Assembly: GCA_902781515.1 (NCBI GenBank)
Contig: CACZJU010000007.1
Location: forward strand, 104,191-168,190
Reading direction: 5' to 3'
Length of the DNA stretch: 64,000 nt
Source of the DNA: an uncultured Bacteroidales bacterium
GTDB taxonomy: Bacteria; Bacteroidota; Bacteroidia; Bacteroidales; Bacteroidaceae
Below are positions 9,164 through 18,457 of this stretch, in pieces (the first letter of the stretch is position 1; each line of letters starts with the position of its first letter). The position numbers and the translations under genes were made by a program. The notes under the pieces were generated by a model. It saw nothing but the letters and a program-made list of their open reading frames with translations. It had not been told where the DNA came from and made no database searches.

Positions 9164-11365
9164 TCAGTTGAAGAAGTTCCACGAAACGCCGAAGTGGAAC
9201 GTGCGAGGATCCATAGGGTAGTGAGGTCCCCAGAACATACGTCCAGTGCCGGCATTGAGGTGATTCATTGCCAAATATAGACGGCAATGCTTGATGTGGA
9301 GATTGACGTAGGCATTAACGATGGGGTAGTTACCGATTTTCACCATGGGATTAGTATTGTCCTGCACGGCAAACTGCTGAATGGCAGGACTGTAGTCGGG
9401 CGCATAGTAGCGAGTGAAATAGCGTACGTCTCCACCTAATTGTACGTTGAGCACCTTAGCGATTTTGAATTGCAGGTACATGTTGCTGTAGAGTGAAATC
9501 TTTGGCAACGGCAATGCTGTCTGATTGCTTGAGGTCTGATACGTGATGTCGTTGTCCCAATGCCAAGGTCCGAAGGCCAGATTTTGACGAAGTGATGCAT
9601 GGAACACCTGTATGTTGCTTGAACTCTGTCGTACGGCAACGGAATGGGAATAGTCGGCTGGAAGGTAACTGGTACCATCACCGATGTAGTTATTCTTCAT
9701 TCCAAGGTACACATAGTTCTTGACATTCTCGAGACCTACATGTAAATGAGTGCCGATGCGCGGCAGATGTAGCTGTCCTTCGAAACGTGTGTGATATTCC
9801 TTGTCAAGCTCGTTTTCCCACCATGCAAACTGACTATGGTAGTGTTGGAAGTATATTTCGGGGTCTTCGCGGTTGACCTGTGCATGCAGTTCCACCTTTA
9901 ATGTGTCGCGCTTGCCCAGTTTGACGTCGAGCGAAACTTCACCATCTACATCGAAGTCACCCACGTTGTCACCTGCAATTATTACCTCGCCGCTAACGTT
10001 GTAGTGGATGAACTTGCCCTCAGTTCGCGTGATTTCACCACCTATGCTGATTTCATTCTCTGTGTATCGGCTACGCGAAGCATCACCCGTTGCAAGAGTG
10101 TCAGGCAGAGTGATTGTGGTGAGTTGGTGATTGGCAAACAAGGCTATGCCCATCTGTGCCCACTTGTTGAACCCCTCTCGTAGAGCCACTCCAACAGTGT
10201 TACGAACCGAAAGTCCCTTGGTACGGTCCTTCACATTTGTTAAATCACCATAGTAGTGGTTGGTGTAATACGAGGATGGTGTGTTGTAGGAGTAATATGT
10301 GTGGCGAAGGTTGTTGACACGCACCGTATGGATGATACTGGTGACAGGCACGAACTCCTTGGGAATGATTTGTTCGGACGTCCATTTCTGACGCAGCGAA
10401 TCGAGAGTCAGTCGGGTGCGCAGCGTATCTCCCTTAATCAGTTCTTGTATTGAGTCAGAGAGTTGGCTCAGAAATTCGATGTCGGAAGGCATCTTTGGAC
10501 GAACGCTGTCAGCCAGTTCTATCTCTCGTTCGAAACCAAGGTTGTAGCGGTGAGTGAGCAAAGCATCCTGATTCTCATTGCGGTTCCACGTTTCGGTGAG
10601 CAGAGTCGGAATGTCTTTCGAACTATACCGGCGTGGGAAACTCTGAGGATTACGAATGTAGGCATCGTTCTCTATGCCGCCGTTCTCTGCCATTTTGAAA
10701 TGGTTGAGATTTACGTAGGCATGGATGTTGTAACGGTCGCCGAGATAGTAACCAAACAGATTGCCAAGAAACTGACTGTTGGCTTGTGAGTTGTAGTATC
10801 CTCGTCCGTAGAGATAGTCGGCACGGAATCCAAGACCCGCATACTTGTTGATGTTCGTGGCAAAGTAGGCATGCACTCGCTCTTGACCATTCTGCGTGTT
10901 ACCCACCTTATGATAGGCCAGATTGGTCATTGGACTGAGAGTGTTGGAGAAACGGAAGTCGCGCAAGCCTCCCAACGAGAAGTCGAACGGCTGAAGGAAT
11001 ACCCACGGATTTTCAGCATCGCGATGCATGTAGATACGAGTGAGGCGAGGTGAGGCAAGATTACCGAGAATGTTGAATTCTCCATTATATCCATTCGTCT
11101 CGTTGTACCATTGAAACATGTGTATCATCGTGTCGAGATTCTCGGCTGGAATAATGTGTCCCAACCGCTCGTCGATGGTCCATTGAGTAACACCTATAGG
11201 TACATTCTCGATGTGAGTGTCGGTTGTATCGCGTCCCCAACTTGTCTTCTTTTTATTACCACCAGAAGAACTGCCGTCCATCATATTCTGCATATTGCCG
11301 AATCCCTGTGCCATTGTGGCAAGGGAAACCATGATTATGAATATGAATAATAGACGGCGCTTCAT
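9164..11365 (-). CDS. Putative outer-membrane porin (Porin_10 family)
   Basis: A 733-residue outer-membrane beta-barrel of the Bacteroidetes Porin_10 family. The signal peptide spans residues 1-19 (LLFIFIIMVSLATMAQ). A short Gly/Ser/Lys region is followed by alternating amphipathic strands rich in Tyr and Asn, and the chain ends in an aromatic residue pair plus Asn (FHFGVSWNFFN), as barrel proteins do. Solute specificity cannot be read from the sequence. It follows the oxidoreductase gamma subunit by 10 bp on the same strand; the functional reason is unclear. Confidence 0.78.
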   Translation of the reverse strand: MKRRLLFIFIIMVSLATMAQGFGNMQNMMDGSSSGGNKKKTSWGRDTTDTHIENVPIGVTQWTIDERLGHIIPAENLDTMIHMFQWYNETNGYNGEFNILGNLASPRLTRIYMHRDAENPWVFLQPFDFSLGGLRDFRFSNTLSPMTNLAYHKVGNTQNGQERVHAYFATNINKYAGLGFRADYLYGRGYYNSQANSQFLGNLFGYYLGDRYNIHAYVNLNHFKMAENGGIENDAYIRNPQSFPRRYSSKDIPTLLTETWNRNENQDALLTHRYNLGFEREIELADSVRPKMPSDIEFLSQLSDSIQELIKGDTLRTRLTLDSLRQKWTSEQIIPKEFVPVTSIIHTVRVNNLRHTYYSYNTPSSYYTNHYYGDLTNVKDRTKGLSVRNTVGVALREGFNKWAQMGIALFANHQLTTITLPDTLATGDASRSRYTENEISIGGEITRTEGKFIHYNVSGEVIIAGDNVGDFDVDGEVSLDVKLGKRDTLKVELHAQVNREDPEIYFQHYHSQFAWWENELDKEYHTRFEGQLHLPRIGTHLHVGLENVKNYVYLGMKNNYIGDGTSYLPADYSHSVAVRQSSSNIQVFHASLRQNLAFGPWHWDNDITYQTSSNQTALPLPKISLYSNMYLQFKIAKVLNVQLGGDVRYFTRYYAPDYSPAIQQFAVQDNTNPMVKIGNYPIVNAYVNLHIKHCRLYLAMNHLNAGTGRMFWGPHYPMDPRTFHFGVSWNFFN

Positions 11366-11375
11366 AAATCGGATT

Positions 11376-11921
11376 TTATCGTTCCTTAGTGATTATCTCG
11401 CGTCCACGCTGCAGAGCCTGCTCGTTGAGCGGGATGAGATGATGATGACGTTGGGGCAGTGTTTTGTGGAGAGCCTTCACCACGTTTTCGATACCAACGG
11501 TGTGACACACTTCAAGCATACCGCCCAGAACTATCATATTGAAACTCTTGATATTCTGCATCTCAGCAGCAGCGTCCATAGCATCAATCTTATAGACGTT
11601 GATATCGGTACGCTGTGGAGGAGTGCTTATGCCATAACCATCGTAGATGAGTATTCCACCTGGCTTTACCATTGGCTCGAACTTATCGAGTGATGGTTGG
11701 TTGAGAACAATTGCAATGTCGTAAGTGCTAAGTATGGGCGATGATATGGCTTCGTCGCTGACAATGACAGTCACGTTCGCTGTACCGCCTCGCTGTTCAG
11801 GACCATAAGCAGGCATCCACGTTACCTCCTTGCCTTCGAACAAACCGGCATAGGCCAGTATCTTGCCCATCGACAATACGCCTTGTCCGCCAAATCCTGC
11901 TATAATTATTTCGTTCTTCAT
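11376..11921 (-). CDS. korC: 2-oxoacid:ferredoxin oxidoreductase, gamma subunit
   Basis: Gamma subunit (181 residues) of a heterotetrameric 2-oxoacid (probably 2-oxoglutarate) ferredoxin oxidoreductase, which oxidatively decarboxylates the keto acid to the acyl-CoA and reduces ferredoxin. The N-terminal IIIAGFGGQGVLSMGKIL and the MPAYGPEQRGG element are typical of this subunit. It is last of the four subunit genes on the minus strand. Which keto acid is used (2-oxoglutarate, branched-chain or pyruvate) rests on family similarity. Confidence 0.88.
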   Translation of the reverse strand: MKNEIIIAGFGGQGVLSMGKILAYAGLFEGKEVTWMPAYGPEQRGGTANVTVIVSDEAISSPILSTYDIAIVLNQPSLDKFEPMVKPGGILIYDGYGISTPPQRTDINVYKIDAMDAAAEMQNIKSFNMIVLGGMLEVCHTVGIENVVKALHKTLPQRHHHLIPLNEQALQRGREIITKER

Positions 11922-11951
11922 TCTTAATTATCAATTATCAATTGTCCATTG
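11922..11951. repeat. AT-rich heptamer repeat between korB and korC
   Basis: Successive copies of TCAATTA/TCAATTG-like heptamers fill the junction. The same word family recurs at 15232, 16464, 18425, 20608 and 27808. Confidence 0.6.
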
Positions 11952-12722
11952 TCAATTAGAACCACCGTCTTTCAGGTCGCCAAGTTTGTAGAAGGCAAAC
12001 ATGCGGTCCTCCATCCATTGATTAGCCTGTTCGGGTGTCATCTTCCAACCCGATGAGCATGTGCCCACAATCTCTACCAAACAACTTCCCTTGCCCTGCA
12101 TGGAATATTCGAAAGCCTTACGAATAGCAGCTTTTGCACGACGGATGTATGCAACATTGCTAACAGCCTGACGACTTACAAAACATGTACCTTCGAGGGT
12201 GGCTGCTATCTCTGTCAGTTTCAGGGGATAGCCGTGAATGTCGGCCTGACGGCCGTAGGGGCAAGTCACCGTCTTCATACCCATTAGTGTTGTGGGAGCC
12301 ATCTGTCCGCCAGTCATTCCGTATATGGCGTTGTTGACAAAGATGATGGTGATGTTATCGCCACGATTCAGCGAATGTATAGCTTCGGCTGTACCTATGC
12401 ATGCAACGTCTCCGTCGCCTTGATATGTGAACACCAGATTTTCAGGACACAGACGCTTTGCGGCACATGCAATTGCTGGAGCACGTCCGTGAGCTGCTTC
12501 AATCCAGTCGATGTCGATGTATTTATACGCAAATACTGCGCAACCTACGGGCGATATACCCACAGCATTCTCTTCTACGCCCATCTCCTCAATGACCTCG
12601 GCAATGAGTTTGTGCACCACAGCATGACTGCATCCTGGGCAGTAGTGCATGGGAGTATCGTTGAGCAGGCGAGGTTTCTTATAGACAAGATTCTCCTCTT
12701 GTATGATATCTTCGTTTACCAT
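11952..12722 (-). CDS. korB: 2-oxoacid:ferredoxin oxidoreductase, beta subunit (TPP-binding)
   Basis: Beta subunit (256 residues) carrying the thiamine diphosphate site. MHYCPGCSHAVVHKL near residue 26 supplies cysteines typical of this subunit, and the TPP motif runs from GDGDVACIGTAE to NNAIYGMTGGQMAPTT. It pairs with the alpha subunit at 13008. The ATG at 12722 lies six bases after the stop of the small membrane protein, showing tight coupling. Confidence 0.92.
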   Translation of the reverse strand: MVNEDIIQEENLVYKKPRLLNDTPMHYCPGCSHAVVHKLIAEVIEEMGVEENAVGISPVGCAVFAYKYIDIDWIEAAHGRAPAIACAAKRLCPENLVFTYQGDGDVACIGTAEAIHSLNRGDNITIIFVNNAIYGMTGGQMAPTTLMGMKTVTCPYGRQADIHGYPLKLTEIAATLEGTCFVSRQAVSNVAYIRRAKAAIRKAFEYSMQGKGSCLVEIVGTCSSGWKMTPEQANQWMEDRMFAFYKLGDLKDGGSN

Positions 12723-12728
12723 TGGATA

Positions 12729-12974
12729 TTAAAACATGAATCGGACAAAGAACTCAGCAACCTTCAACACCATACCTACGGCGATTATCGCCATACCAAC
12801 AACGTGACGGTCGGGCATCCAGAAATAAAGCACCACACCCACCAGTGCCAACACCATAAACAGGGTGTTCAGCGTTGTGCGCAGTCCCTCCTTGTTGCTC
12901 AGGGTACTACGGTGTTTGCGTATGCGCTCCAGTTCCTCTTGCTGCTTTTGCAGCATCTTGCTTGCTTCGTCCAT
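12729..12974 (-). CDS. Small membrane protein inside the KOR cluster
   Basis: Unrecognised 81-residue protein. A charged N-terminal coiled-coil-like helix (residues 1-33, rich in Lys, Glu and Gln) is followed by two hydrophobic segments (about 37-53 and 59-77). It lies between the alpha and beta subunit genes of the oxidoreductase, 6 bp from korB, so it is co-expressed with them. It might tether the soluble enzyme to the membrane, but this is inference from position and topology only. Confidence 0.75.
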   Translation of the reverse strand: MDEASKMLQKQQEELERIRKHRSTLSNKEGLRTTLNTLFMVLALVGVVLYFWMPDRHVVGMAIIAVGMVLKVAEFFVRFMF

Positions 12975-13007
12975 TTAATCTTTAACTTCTTTAACTTCTA
13001 AAACTTC

Positions 13008-14090
13008 TTAAACCCTCATTCTCTCAACAGCCTCTACAATCTCATCCGGTCCGGGAACCATACCGCCCATGCGACCATAGTGGTGGACAGGTACGCGTCC
13101 CTCGACAGCAAGACGGATGTCTTCTATCATTTGTCCGGCATTGATTTCCACGCTGAGTATTCCCTTAACATGATTGCACAGACGTTTGATTTCCTCAGTT
13201 GGGAAAGGCCATAGGGTTATGGGGCGTAACATGCCCACGCGTAATCCCTTTGAACGGCAAATCTCGATAGACTTCTGTGCTATGCGTGATGCAGAGCCGA
13301 AAGCCACTATCAGATAGTCGGCATCGTCGGTCATATATTCCTCGAAACGAACTTCCTTAGCACGAATCTCTGCATATTTCTTCTGAAGACTGAGGTTGTG
13401 CTGTTCCATCTCGCGAGGCATCAGTTCAAGTGATGTAACTACACTCTTACCCTTTCCTTTCATGCCGATAGCTGCCCAAGGACATTCAGCACGTACCTCG
13501 TCCATTGTGCGACGGGGCTTCATTGGGGGAAGTACAACCTTCTCCATCATCTGTCCAATGACACCATCGCTGAGCATCATCACTGGAGTGCGATAACGGA
13601 AAGCCAGTTCGAAGGAAAGGTCCACGAAGTCTGCCATTTCCTGAACGCTTGCAGGTGCCAGTACAATGATGTTATAGTCGCCATTACCTCCTCCACGGGT
13701 GGCTTGGAAATAGTCGCCCTGACTGGGTTGGATTGTTCCTAAGCCAGGACCGCCACGCTGTACGTTGACAATGAGTCCGGGTAACTCTGCTCCTGCCATA
13801 TATGCTATGCCTTCCTGCATAAGTGCAATACCTGGGCTCGACGATGATACCATCACCTTCTTGCCAACAGCACCACCGCCATACAGCATATTGATGGCTG
13901 CCAATTCACTCTCTGCCTGCACCACAATCATGCCGGTTATCTTCCAAGGTTCTTCCTTGGCAAGGGTCTCCAGCACCTCGCTCTGTGGTGTTATGGGGTA
14001 GCCGAAGTATCCGTCGCATCCACAGCGAATAGCTGCATGGGCGATGGCTTCGTTACCCTTCATAAGTAAAATCTCGTTGTTATCCTCCAT
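13008..14090 (-). CDS. korA: 2-oxoacid:ferredoxin oxidoreductase, alpha subunit
   Basis: Alpha subunit (360 residues). The N-terminal half holds GNEAIAHAAIRCGCDGYFGYPITP, followed by SSSSPGIALMQEGIAYM and QRGGPGLGTIQPSQGD, which place it in the pyruvate/2-oxoacid ferredoxin oxidoreductase alpha family; the C-terminal half is the transketolase-like domain II (VGMLRPITLWPFP). It follows the ferredoxin gene by 6 bp. Together with korB, korC and korD it forms a complete four-subunit enzyme suited to an anaerobe. Confidence 0.92.
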   Translation of the reverse strand: MEDNNEILLMKGNEAIAHAAIRCGCDGYFGYPITPQSEVLETLAKEEPWKITGMIVVQAESELAAINMLYGGGAVGKKVMVSSSSPGIALMQEGIAYMAGAELPGLIVNVQRGGPGLGTIQPSQGDYFQATRGGGNGDYNIIVLAPASVQEMADFVDLSFELAFRYRTPVMMLSDGVIGQMMEKVVLPPMKPRRTMDEVRAECPWAAIGMKGKGKSVVTSLELMPREMEQHNLSLQKKYAEIRAKEVRFEEYMTDDADYLIVAFGSASRIAQKSIEICRSKGLRVGMLRPITLWPFPTEEIKRLCNHVKGILSVEINAGQMIEDIRLAVEGRVPVHHYGRMGGMVPGPDEIVEAVERMRV

Positions 14091-14096
14091 TGCTTT

Positions 14097-14312
14097 TTAC
14101 CTTTTACGATAGACCGTGATGCAACCATCGGGGCACACTTGAGCACAGCACGTGCAACCTGTGCACATGCCCTGACCCACTTGTTCGGCATATGGATAGC
14201 CCTTCTTGTTTACGGTCTTTGGGGTTAGTCGAATGATGTTCAGAGGACACGCTACGGCGCAAAGGTTACAGCCCTTGCATCGTTCGGTATCTACTACGAT
14301 TGCTCCTCTCAT
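14097..14312 (-). CDS. korD: 4Fe-4S ferredoxin-type delta subunit of the KOR complex
   Basis: A 71-residue 2[4Fe-4S] protein that accepts electrons from the oxidoreductase. Two cluster motifs are visible: CKGCNLCAVACP (residues 12-23) and CTGCTCCAQVCP (51-62). It is the first KOR subunit gene on the minus strand, 63 bp after the TPR gene. Confidence 0.9.
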   Translation of the reverse strand: MRGAIVVDTERCKGCNLCAVACPLNIIRLTPKTVNKKGYPYAEQVGQGMCTGCTCCAQVCPDGCITVYRKR

Positions 14313-14375
14313 ACTCTTTTAATCTCTTTTTACCTTATTATTATAATAAATTTTCACTATTACCTTTTCCATTCT

Positions 14376-14576
14376 TTATGGATTGAACATTTCCTTACAA
14401 TAGTAATTCAGAATATTTTCAAGCATCTCCTTAGCCTTAGCAGCAGGCGAGTCTGGGTCGAGCTCTATAGCGTGAATGTAGCATTCAAGAGCATGTTGCC
14501 AATCGCTTTGCTGACGAAAGGCATTCCCTTTGCGATAGAATTGCTCTGCTTCGCGGCGCTGCTCGTCTGATGCCAT
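14376..14576 (-). CDS. Small TPR protein
   Basis: A 66-residue protein with about one and a half tetratricopeptide helices: AEQFYRKGNAFRQQSDWQHA and LECYIHAIELDPDSPAAKAK. TPR units mediate protein contacts. The same gene order (TPR, ferredoxin, alpha, small membrane protein, beta, gamma) suggests a helper of the oxidoreductase, though nothing in the sequence shows this directly. Its ATG is 3 bp from the stop of the DUF4468 gene. Confidence 0.72.
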   Translation of the reverse strand: MASDEQRREAEQFYRKGNAFRQQSDWQHALECYIHAIELDPDSPAAKAKEMLENILNYYCKEMFNP

Positions 14577-14579
14577 TAT

Positions 14580-15218
14580 TTATTCCTCTACTACAGATTT
14601 GCGTACGGGCTTGACAGGTTCAACCTTTTGTGGCTCTTCGTTCTCGAAAGCGTCCATAGCAGCCTCGAACAGTTCCTCCATACGGTCAACAGTCTTCCTA
14701 CGGAACTTGGCGCTGATGGGGTAGAGCTTAGTCTGTGACTTGTTGAGGGCTTCGCTATCGGTAATCCAATCCTCAGCCTTGATGATACGACCGTTGTTTG
14801 TCTCCATATCCTCGTTGTAGTAATAGGATATGTTGGAAACGGCAATGCTTACACGCTGTCCGGCTGTTGTCACCTTTATCTGGTAACGGAAACGTGCACG
14901 GTCGAGAACAAAAGGCTTCTTCACGAATGTCATCCATTCGCAGATACGAGCAGTAATATCACCTGCCTCGTCACCCATCAGTCGGGCATATTTCCCTGGA
15001 GCCTCAATAGACTTCTCCACCAAACCGTTGACAAAAGCCAGCATCGTCTGATGAACCTCTTCCTCGCTCTTATCCTTTATGGAAAAGCTCTTCGTGAAAG
15101 TCACCATACCATTAATCTCGGGTACAGCCCCTTTCAGATACTTAGAGTCGTCTTTCTTACCCTTTGCTGCTGCGCCTACAGCCACAAGCAGCATCATGCA
15201 AATCAGTAATTTTCTCAT
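14580..15218 (-). CDS. Exported DUF4468-domain protein
   Basis: A 212-residue exported protein with signal peptide (residues 1-18) and a DUF4468 domain (about 35-180), a Bacteroidetes-restricted fold found in periplasmic or envelope proteins. The C-terminal 40 residues are acidic, then Lys/Val/Pro rich. Function is unknown. It lies between the MacB-like permease (20 bp upstream) and the TPR gene (3 bp downstream), so it is probably part of one long minus-strand transcript. Confidence 0.72.
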   Translation of the reverse strand: MRKLLICMMLLVAVGAAAKGKKDDSKYLKGAVPEINGMVTFTKSFSIKDKSEEEVHQTMLAFVNGLVEKSIEAPGKYARLMGDEAGDITARICEWMTFVKKPFVLDRARFRYQIKVTTAGQRVSIAVSNISYYYNEDMETNNGRIIKAEDWITDSEALNKSQTKLYPISAKFRRKTVDRMEELFEAAMDAFENEEPQKVEPVKPVRKSVVEE

Positions 15219-15238
15219 ATCGCTTATAATTCTTAATT

Positions 15239-16459
15239 TTACTCATATCTCAGCGCCTCAATTGGATCCATCGTAGCAGCCTTGTGAGCAGGGATATAAC
15301 CAAAGAGTAAACCGATGAGGGCACACACGCCGAAACTTACCAACACGCTCCACAGGGGAACGGTGGCTGGGAAACCTATCATATTGGCACCTCCACTCAG
15401 CAGATAGCCGAGACCTACGCCTATGACACCGCCTGAGAGACTTATCATGATACTCTCCAGCAGAAACTGACGACTGATGTCAATGCCTCGTGCACCAACA
15501 GACATACGCAGACCTATCTCCTTTGTACGCTCTGTCACAGACACCAGCATAATGTTCATGATGCCGATACCTGCTACCAAGAGAGAGAAGGCCGCAGCCA
15601 CCACAAGAACCGTCTGCAAGGTTGTCATTGTGCTCGACATTGTCTCCATCATCTCCTGTTGGGAACGTATGGTGAAATCATCATCCTCTCCTTCCTTTAT
15701 CTTATGATTACGACGCAGGATACCAGACACTTCTTCTATGGCATCATCACTAAGTTCCTCCTTAATGGCACTGACATTGATACTGCTGAAGAATGTCTGG
15801 GCAGCAATACGCTTCATGACGGTGGTGTAGGGGGCAATCATCACGTTGTCTTGGTCCATACCCCATGAGTTGTAACCCTTAGACTTCAGTATTCCCACGA
15901 TACGGAAAGGTATGCTCTTGAAGCGGATGGTCTTACCCACAGCGTCGAAGTTCTTGTCACCAAAGAGTTCCTCAACGATGGTGGTACCTACCACGCACAC
16001 CTTTGCGCTCTTTTTGATGTCTTCGTCGGTAAAGCAATCTCCGTCCTTTATTTCCCACAACTTGATACTCAAGTATTCCGTGCTCTCGCCGTAAACGGTT
16101 GTGGTGGTGTTCTTGGCACCATAGATAACCTGTCCGCTGGCATTCACTTCAGGACTTACGTGTGTAATCAGCTTTGCCTCGTTCTGTATGGCTTCGTAGT
16201 CTGCCATCTTCAGAGTTTGCATAGCAGAAGGGTCTTGTCGCACACCACCTCTCATGTCAGCACCCGGACGGATGGTGAGCAGATTGGTGCCCATCTTGGA
16301 AAGTTCCTTGCGTATGCTGTCCTTCGAACCTTGTCCGATAGCCATCATTGTGATAACTGCTGCCACACCGATGATGATGCCCAGCGTAGAAAGCAGGGTT
16401 CTGGACTTATTGCTCATGATGGCTGTAATAGCCACTTTCAAAAGGTTTGCAAAGTTCAC
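15239..16459 (-). CDS. MacB-like ABC transporter permease
   Basis: A 406-residue FtsX/MacB-family permease. One N-terminal membrane helix (about 20-42, following MSNKSRTLLSTLGIIIGVAA), a large periplasmic MacB_PCD domain (about 45-275) and three C-terminal helices (285-400) ending in PAHKAATMDPIEALRYE fit type VII ABC exporters. With the separate ATPase at 16498, the adaptor at 17253 and the TolC-like channel at 18458 it forms a tripartite exporter for an unknown substrate (macrolides, peptides or lipoproteins in relatives). Confidence 0.88.
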   Translation of the reverse strand: MNFANLLKVAITAIMSNKSRTLLSTLGIIIGVAAVITMMAIGQGSKDSIRKELSKMGTNLLTIRPGADMRGGVRQDPSAMQTLKMADYEAIQNEAKLITHVSPEVNASGQVIYGAKNTTTTVYGESTEYLSIKLWEIKDGDCFTDEDIKKSAKVCVVGTTIVEELFGDKNFDAVGKTIRFKSIPFRIVGILKSKGYNSWGMDQDNVMIAPYTTVMKRIAAQTFFSSINVSAIKEELSDDAIEEVSGILRRNHKIKEGEDDDFTIRSQQEMMETMSSTMTTLQTVLVVAAAFSLLVAGIGIMNIMLVSVTERTKEIGLRMSVGARGIDISRQFLLESIMISLSGGVIGVGLGYLLSGGANMIGFPATVPLWSVLVSFGVCALIGLLFGYIPAHKAATMDPIEALRYE

Positions 16460-16497
16460 TTTAACTCTTAATTCTTAATTTTTAATTCTTAATTCTC

Positions 16498-17253
16498 TTA
16501 GTCGTCTTGGTTTTTAGGCAGGGCTGCCAGAGCCTCAGCGGCAGAGAGTATATTGTGATTCTCCACATCCTCGCGAATTTTGCCGTCGCGCAACACGATA
16601 TTGCGACTGCTGTATTGGGCAATTTCAGGGTTGTGAGTCACGAATATTATTGTACGCCCCTGACGGTGCAGTTCTTGGAACAGTACCAGAATCTCGAAAC
16701 TGGTGCGAGTATCGAGGTTACCCGTTGCCTCATCGGCAAGGATTACTGCAGGGTTGTTCACCAAAGCACGGGCGATTGCTACGCGCTGCATCTGTCCACC
16801 AGACATCTGGTTCGACTTATGCTCCATACGGTCAGCCAGTCCTACTGCCCGAAGAGCCTTGACGGCAGCTTCGCGACGTTGCTTGGCAGAGTATGCGCTG
16901 TTGTACATCAGAGGCAGTTCCACATTCTCCACAGCCGTTGTCTTTGCCAGCAGGTTGTAGTTCTGGAATATGAATCCAATCTTGCGATTACGCAGTACAG
17001 CACGATCGCGGCGACGCATCTTTCTTACTGGAACTCCATCGAGAATGTATTCGCCAGAGGTGGGAGTATCGAGACATCCGAGCTGATTCAATAGAGTTGA
17101 CTTGCCAGAACCTGATGTTCCCATGATAGTGACGAACTCGCCCTCGTAAATCTTGAAACTCACGCCACGCAAGGCCTTTACGACCTCACTGCCGACGTGG
17201 AATTCACGACGTACGTTCTGCAATTCGATAACTACTTTCCGTTCTTCAGCCAT
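16498..17253 (-). CDS. MacB/LolD-type ABC transporter ATPase
   Basis: A 251-residue ATPase with Walker [13 protein letters not shown]-loop FIFQNYNLL, signature [15 protein letters not shown], Walker [14 protein letters not shown] and H-loop FVTHNPE. It energises the MacB-like permease. The ATG overlaps the TAA of the adaptor gene by one base (TAATG), showing translational coupling. Confidence 0.92.
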   Translation of the reverse strand: MAEERKVVIELQNVRREFHVGSEVVKALRGVSFKIYEGEFVTIMGTSGSGKSTLLNQLGCLDTPTSGEYILDGVPVRKMRRRDRAVLRNRKIGFIFQNYNLLAKTTAVENVELPLMYNSAYSAKQRREAAVKALRAVGLADRMEHKSNQMSGGQMQRVAIARALVNNPAVILADEATGNLDTRTSFEILVLFQELHRQGRTIIFVTHNPEIAQYSSRNIVLRDGKIREDVENHNILSAAEALAALPKNQDD

Positions 17254-18413
17254 TACTTCGACTTCTTCTCGTTTTTGTTCTTGGGACGAGGCATGAAGGG
17301 ATTGCTTGCACCCTGTTCGGGCTCTTCCTCCATCATACCGTTCTGCACGTCGGTTAGCACCTCAGTACCTGCCGATGCGCCTTTTACGATTTGTGTCAGC
17401 GTTCCGTTTGTCAGACCTGTCTCTACTGCCAAAGCCTTGATGTTGGAACCTTCCTTCACCCAAAGCTTTTGAGGAGCATCCACGTCTGTTATTGTCTCGC
17501 CTTCGTTCAGCATTGCCTCGCTGGGCTTGAAGCGCAGAGCCTTTGCAGGAACGGCAAGCACGTCGCTAAGTTCAAGAGTGAATATTGTGACGTTGGCAGT
17601 AAGACCAGGTTTCAGTTTCAGGTCTTGATTTGGGGCACTGATAACTACTTCGTATGTTACCACATTGCTTTCCGTTGTTGCCTGCTGACGTACCTGTGTC
17701 ACACGTCCTTCGAATGTGTCGTTGGGGTAGGCGTCAACAGTGAACGATACTCGCTGTCCCTCCTTCACTTCACCTATGTCAGCCTCGTCAACGTCTGCGA
17801 TAACACGCATATCTGTAAGGTCTTTGGCAATCTTGAACAGGGTAGGAGTGTTAAAACTTGAAGCAACGGTCTGTCCTTCTTCCACCTCCTTCGAGAGAAC
17901 CACTCCGTCGATAGGACTTGTGATGGTGGCATATCCGAGGTCGGTCTGAGCACGCTTCACGCTTTCCTGCTGCTGAGCAACGGTCTGTTGTGCACGAACA
18001 TATGAAAGACGTGCTTGGTCGAAATCGTTGGCAGAGATAAGTCCTTGGTCATACAGAGCCTTGTAGCGCTCGTAGTTTACCTTTTGGTAATCGAGGTCGC
18101 TTTGTGCGCTTTTCAGATTAGCTTGAGCCGAAGCCAAGGTCGAGAGCAGATTGGTACGATCCAGTTCGGCAATCACCTGTCCTGCCTTTACCACGCTGTT
18201 GTAGTCAACATACAGCTTGCTCACGATGCCGCTCACCTGAGTACCCACATCCACACTGGTAACAGGCTCGATAGTACCGGTAGCCGTCACGCTCGTGGTA
18301 ATGTTTTGTATCTCTACGTTTGCCGTTGAATATGTAAACTCAGTCTTCTTCTTACAGTTTACACAGAGCACACAGAGAAGACAGAGGACACAGAGCTGTT
18401 TCATTCGTTTCAT
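17253..18413 (-). CDS. MacA-like periplasmic adaptor protein
   Basis: A 386-residue membrane-fusion protein: N-terminal signal, barrel-sandwich half (GTIEPVTSVDVGTQVSGIV), alpha-helical hairpin (about 85-165) and the second biotinyl-like half (ATITSPIDGVVLSKEVEEGQ). It bridges the ABC permease to the TolC channel. The signal is unusual: a hydrophobic run with five cysteines (LCVLCLLCVLCVNC), encoded by imperfect CTCTGTGT-like repeats. The last cysteine (about 20) could be lipidated, although the lipobox is not canonical. Confidence 0.87.
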   Translation of the reverse strand: MKRMKQLCVLCLLCVLCVNCKKKTEFTYSTANVEIQNITTSVTATGTIEPVTSVDVGTQVSGIVSKLYVDYNSVVKAGQVIAELDRTNLLSTLASAQANLKSAQSDLDYQKVNYERYKALYDQGLISANDFDQARLSYVRAQQTVAQQQESVKRAQTDLGYATITSPIDGVVLSKEVEEGQTVASSFNTPTLFKIAKDLTDMRVIADVDEADIGEVKEGQRVSFTVDAYPNDTFEGRVTQVRQQATTESNVVTYEVVISAPNQDLKLKPGLTANVTIFTLELSDVLAVPAKALRFKPSEAMLNEGETITDVDAPQKLWVKEGSNIKALAVETGLTNGTLTQIVKGASAGTEVLTDVQNGMMEEEPEQGASNPFMPRPKNKNEKKSK

Positions 18414-18457
18414 ATAATTATTCCATTATCAATTGTCAATTATCAATTAAATTTATA

